A stretch of DNA of 35,826 bases. It comes from an uncultured bacterium. GTDB lineage: Bacteria > Muiribacteriota > Ozemobacteria > Ozemobacterales > Ozemobacteraceae. This document shows, piece by piece, positions 33,188 through 35,826 of the stretch. The DNA is taken from contig ONIU01000025.1 of the NCBI GenBank assembly GCA_900317935.1, positions 1-35,826 on the forward strand, in the 5' to 3' direction. The notes below the pieces were generated by a model. That model was not told the origin of the DNA, did no database searches, and was given only the letters and a program-made list of their open reading frames with translations. The stretch's first letter is position 1, and each line of letters starts with the position of its first letter. The position numbers and the translations under genes are program-made.

Positions 33188-33976
33188 ATGATGAGATCAT
33201 TATGGTCGGCTTCGACTGGCATGAAGGGACAGGAAACACACATTGCAGTAGTTTCAAACAACCTGGCTAACGTTTCTACAACAGGCTACAAGAAACAGCG
33301 TGTTGACTTTGAAGACTTGATGTATCAGACCATTGTTGAACCTGGTGCACCAATTACTGCAGATCATAAATACCCAGTTGGCATTCAGATGGGTCATGGT
33401 GTTAAACCTGTTGCTACTCACAGACTTTTCTCTCAGGGTGAATACCAGCAGACTGACGAATCCCTAGACGTAGCTATCGAAGGTGAAGGTTTCTTTCAGG
33501 TTCAGCTTCCTAACGGAGATATAGCTTACACTAGAGACGGTGCTTGGAAGATATCAGAAGACGGTATTATCGTTACTTCCAATGGTTACACAATTCTTCC
33601 GGAAGTTACTATTCCTCAGGATGCATTAGGCTTGAACATTACATCAGGCGGTATTATCGCAGCCAAAATGCCTAATCAGACCGACCTCGAAGTTATTGGT
33701 CAGATTGAATTAGCTGATTTTATCAATCCATCAGGTCTTAGAGCCCTTGGCAAAAACCTCTTTGTACCGTCTGGCAGTTCTGGTGACCCAGTAGTTGGTT
33801 TACCTGGTACTGACGAATTTGGTGAAATTGCCCAAGGTTTTATCGAAATGTCCAACGTTAAAGTCGTTGAAGAAATGGTCAATATGATTGTTGCACAGCG
33901 TGCATACGAAGCAAATTCAAAGACTATTCAGACTTCAGACACTATGCTGCAGATAGCGAACAATCTCAGGAGATAA
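33188..33976 (+). CDS. flgG: Flagellar distal rod protein FlgG
   Basis: This is the main distal-rod subunit. It matches FlgG throughout: MRSLWSASTGMKGQETHIAVVSNNLANVSTTGYKKQRVDFEDLMYQ, QMGHGVKPVATHRLFSQGEYQQT, LDVAIEGEGFFQVQLPNGDIAYTRDG, QGFIEMSNVKVVEEMVNMIVAQRAYEANSKTIQTSD. The 262-residue length is standard. AGGGAGAAATAAG precedes the ATG, though the pair of adjacent ATG codons leaves one-codon ambiguity. It is followed 9 bases later by flgA. Confidence 0.96.
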   Translation: MMRSLWSASTGMKGQETHIAVVSNNLANVSTTGYKKQRVDFEDLMYQTIVEPGAPITADHKYPVGIQMGHGVKPVATHRLFSQGEYQQTDESLDVAIEGEGFFQVQLPNGDIAYTRDGAWKISEDGIIVTSNGYTILPEVTIPQDALGLNITSGGIIAAKMPNQTDLEVIGQIELADFINPSGLRALGKNLFVPSGSSGDPVVGLPGTDEFGEIAQGFIEMSNVKVVEEMVNMIVAQRAYEANSKTIQTSDTMLQIANNLRR

Positions 33977-33985
33977 TAAGCTAAA

Positions 33986-35068
33986 ATGATTTCACGTTCT
34001 ACTCTTCTCAACTCTTTCATTATTTCTTCACTTATTGGAATATCTCTCAGCACTCCTGCTATGGCCATAATGAAAAAGCAGAATGGCTCTTTTACTCCTG
34101 TTCCTATGAAAAGCAGTGCAGTTGTTTCTAGCAGCGTTGTTAATGCAGATTCTCTAGTTAGAAATGCAGATGAAAATCTGACAAAGAAACTGGCTACCAT
34201 AGAATTAGGCAATATTCCTCATCCATTAGGTGAAATAACCTTAGATAAAGATACAATTAGCAATAAACTTGGAAACCTGGCTAATTCAGTTAAAATTCCG
34301 GAAAATGTTACTGTTAAGAGACTAGGTTCTGTTTTGAAGAGTGAATACGTAAAATCAAGAATAATGGAATTATGCCAAGATGGAAACGAAGACAATTTAA
34401 ACTTTGATTTTAACAGATTGTCTTCCAGTATTATCCTTCCTGGCAATGTAATCAGCTGGAATGTAAAAACTAACTCTACCAATGAACTAGGAATGAGACT
34501 GTTCACACTTGAAGCAGAAACAGAAGACGGTCCATTCAAACAACTCATTCAGGTCAATGTCAGTAAAACTATTGAAGCAGCAGAACTTTGTCAGCTTGTT
34601 AAACCTGGTGAAGAAATAACAGAAGACATGGTTAAGCCGGTTCAAATGCTGATTAAAAACGAAAAGAACAATACTGCCGTTTCCTATAAAGATGTTATAG
34701 GGAAAAAGCTAGACAGATTCAAATCTGCTGGAACAATTATCAGAAACTCCGATTTGTCTAAATCTGATGTTGTAAAAACTGCTAAAGTAAAAAAATCAAA
34801 AACAGCTGAAGGTATCAGAACTCCACAGACTTTAAACATGATGTCAGCAACAATGAAAAGTGACGCTATAGTTGATGCATGGCTAATTAAACCGGGTGAT
34901 AACGTTGAATTCAGAGTTAACAGCGGTGCTCTTTCTCTTAGTATTCCTGCAAAAGCTGTTCAAGGCGGGAATTCAGGCGATGAAATCGAACTAATCAATC
35001 TAAAGAATAAACGCAGAATCAGCGGTGTGATTACAGAAAAAGGAATCGTGGAATATGCTCAGAAATAA
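33986..35068 (+). CDS. flgA: FlgA-like P-ring assembly chaperone
   Basis: FlgA is the periplasmic chaperone for P-ring (FlgI) assembly. A signal peptide spans about residues 1-27 (ISLSTPAMA). Residues about 30-190 form a divergent N-terminal part. The SAF/FlgA C-terminal module is recognisable: LCQLVKPGEEITEDMVKPVQM, VIGKKLDRFKSAGTIIRNSDL, IKPGDNVEFRVNSGALSLSIPAKAVQGGNSGDEIELINLKNKRRISGVI. At 360 residues it is longer than E. coli FlgA. AGGAGATAATAAG precedes the ATG. Its 3' end overlaps flgH by 14 bases, indicating tight coupling of P-ring chaperone and L-ring protein. Confidence 0.88.
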   Translation: MISRSTLLNSFIISSLIGISLSTPAMAIMKKQNGSFTPVPMKSSAVVSSSVVNADSLVRNADENLTKKLATIELGNIPHPLGEITLDKDTISNKLGNLANSVKIPENVTVKRLGSVLKSEYVKSRIMELCQDGNEDNLNFDFNRLSSSIILPGNVISWNVKTNSTNELGMRLFTLEAETEDGPFKQLIQVNVSKTIEAAELCQLVKPGEEITEDMVKPVQMLIKNEKNNTAVSYKDVIGKKLDRFKSAGTIIRNSDLSKSDVVKTAKVKKSKTAEGIRTPQTLNMMSATMKSDAIVDAWLIKPGDNVEFRVNSGALSLSIPAKAVQGGNSGDEIELINLKNKRRISGVITEKGIVEYAQK

Positions 35069-35660
35069 ATTTTATTTGGTTTTCGTAGTTTTTATGATAG
35101 TTTTTGGATTTACCGCCGATTCAAATGCTGCTTCTTTGTGGCTTAACGGCAATGACCTTTATTCTTCTCATGGTGCAGCCAGAAATTATCAGCCTGGAGA
35201 CATAATTACTATAAAGATTTCTGAAACAACAAGTGCACAGTCAAAAGCTACTACTAAAACAGAAAAAGAAACCACTACAGAAGCTACCGCTCAACCGAGA
35301 ATTCCGATTTTTAAAAGAGTAATGAATAAAATCGTTGGTCAGCAGAAAATAAAGAATGAATTTGATGGTGAAGGCACTACTACTAGAAGCAGTGGTTTAG
35401 AAGGAACCATTACCGCTACAGTTCTTGAAATTCTGCCAAATGGCAACCTTCTTATTGAAGGTAGCCGCGCCATTGTTGTAAATAAAGAAAATCAGATTAT
35501 GAGAGTCAGAGGCGTTGCCAGACCCAAAGATATTGACGATAAAAACAGCATAGATTCAAAACTTCTTGCTGATGCTCAGATTAAGTTTGATGGCAAAGGT
35601 TCCGTAGCCAGAGCTAACAGACAGGGCATCATGACCCGTCTCTTCGACTCTATATTCTAA
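35055..35660 (+). CDS. flgH: Flagellar L-ring protein FlgH (non-lipoprotein form)
   Basis: FlgH forms the L-ring bushing in the outer membrane. Family motifs are SLWLNGNDLYSSHGAARNYQPGDIITIKISETTSAQ, GEGTTTRSSGLEGTITATVLEILPNGNLLIEGSRAIVVNKENQIMRVRGVARPKDID, and the C-terminal DAQIKFDGKGSVARANRQGIMTRLFDSIF. At 201 residues it is normal to slightly short. The signal peptide ends SNAAS, a signal peptidase I site, and no lipobox Cys is present, unlike classical FlgH. It is the last gene of the operon, followed by a terminator; flgI does not follow. Confidence 0.92.
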   Translation: MLRNKFYLVFVVFMIVFGFTADSNAASLWLNGNDLYSSHGAARNYQPGDIITIKISETTSAQSKATTKTEKETTTEATAQPRIPIFKRVMNKIVGQQKIKNEFDGEGTTTRSSGLEGTITATVLEILPNGNLLIEGSRAIVVNKENQIMRVRGVARPKDIDDKNSIDSKLLADAQIKFDGKGSVARANRQGIMTRLFDSIF

Positions 35661-35668
35661 CCTTTTAT

Positions 35669-35712
35669 AGCAAAAAAAAGCTCACTTATTACTAAGTGAG
35701 CTTTTTTTTGCT
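35669..35712. terminator. Bidirectional terminator after flgH
   Basis: A perfect 20-bp inverted repeat (35669-35688 and 35693-35712, loop TTAC) has a GC-containing core AGCTCACTTA flanked by runs of A and T, able to terminate both flgH and the convergent minus-strand gene. Confidence 0.9.
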
Positions 35713-35718
35713 AATTAA

Positions 35719-35826
35719 TTACTTTAATGCTTTTTCAACTGCGACTGCTACAGCAACGGTTGCACCAACCATTGGGTTGTTGCCCATTCCGAGGAAGCCC
35801 ATCATTTCAACGTGAGCTGGAACGGA
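35719..35826 (-). CDS. C-terminal end of a GGGtGRT-like protein (partial)
   Basis: Only the last 35 codons and the stop are in the window; the rest lies beyond the right edge. The translated end contains AHVEMMGFLGMGNNPMVGAT followed by alternating Ala/Val and EKALK. The GMGNNPMVG segment resembles the C-terminus of the GGGtGRT protein family, whose function is unknown. The identification rests on a short stretch recalled from family knowledge. It is convergent with flgH and shares its terminator. Confidence 0.5.
   Translation of the reverse strand, partial: SVPAHVEMMGFLGMGNNPMVGATVAVAVAVEKALK

Overview
The window is about 36 kb of AT-rich, densely coding bacterial chromosome. It looks like a Gram-negative, motile, probably anaerobic bacterium from a poorly cultured lineage. 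The evidence is a PilQ-type secretin, an FlgH L-ring protein and an outer-membrane beta-barrel ending in Trp (all imply an outer membrane), combined with features common in Firmicutes, Thermotogae and candidate phyla: a two-subunit glycine decarboxylase (GcvPA/GcvPB), SpoVS, a SpoIID-domain protein, QueH and DUF501. A Riflebacteria-like or similar deep lineage would fit, but that is inference, since the window has no rRNA or other decisive marker. I see no tRNA, rRNA, CRISPR array, phage genes or transposase.

Layout. (1) 1-7063 (+): glycine/one-carbon block. It holds the 3' part of a serine hydroxymethyltransferase-like gene, then gcvH, gcvPA, gcvPB, a lipoate-protein ligase and dihydrolipoamide dehydrogenase. 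With a T-protein (not in view) this would make a complete, self-lipoylating glycine cleavage/synthase system. Two intergenic inverted-repeat clusters interrupt the block. (2) 7100-9291 (-): acylphosphatase and an unrecognised 634-residue protein with a RecA/DnaB-like ATPase domain. (3) 9412-13424 (+): miaB, queH and a SpoIID-domain exported protein. (4) 13536-18052 (+): type IV pilus alignment and secretin genes pilM-N-O-P, a terminator, then pilQ. (5) aroC (-), then an AGCS sodium:amino-acid symporter (+). (6) 20989-27525: a 1244-residue periplasmic TPR protein and a beta-barrel protein (+), convergent with an exported TPR protein and spoVS (-). (7) 27681-31491 (-): fatty acid/phospholipid cluster rpmF-plsX-fabG-acpP plus fabF, without fabH or fabD. 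(8) 31754-35660 (+): flagellar rod/ring operon DUF501-flgF-flgG-flgA-flgH, facing the 3' end of a GGGtGRT-like gene at the window edge.

Most notable signals. Near-consensus flagellar sigma-28-type promoter boxes (TAAA-N15/16-GCCGATAA) precede pilM, pilQ, the giant TPR gene and the DUF501-flg operon, suggesting one motility/surface regulon covering pili, flagella and the TPR protein. gcvH carries a perfect 24-bp in-frame tandem duplication. The 634-residue protein has a broken Walker A motif and a weak primase-like signature. DUF501 is the first gene of a flagellar operon. FlgH and PilP both lack the lipobox usual for their families.
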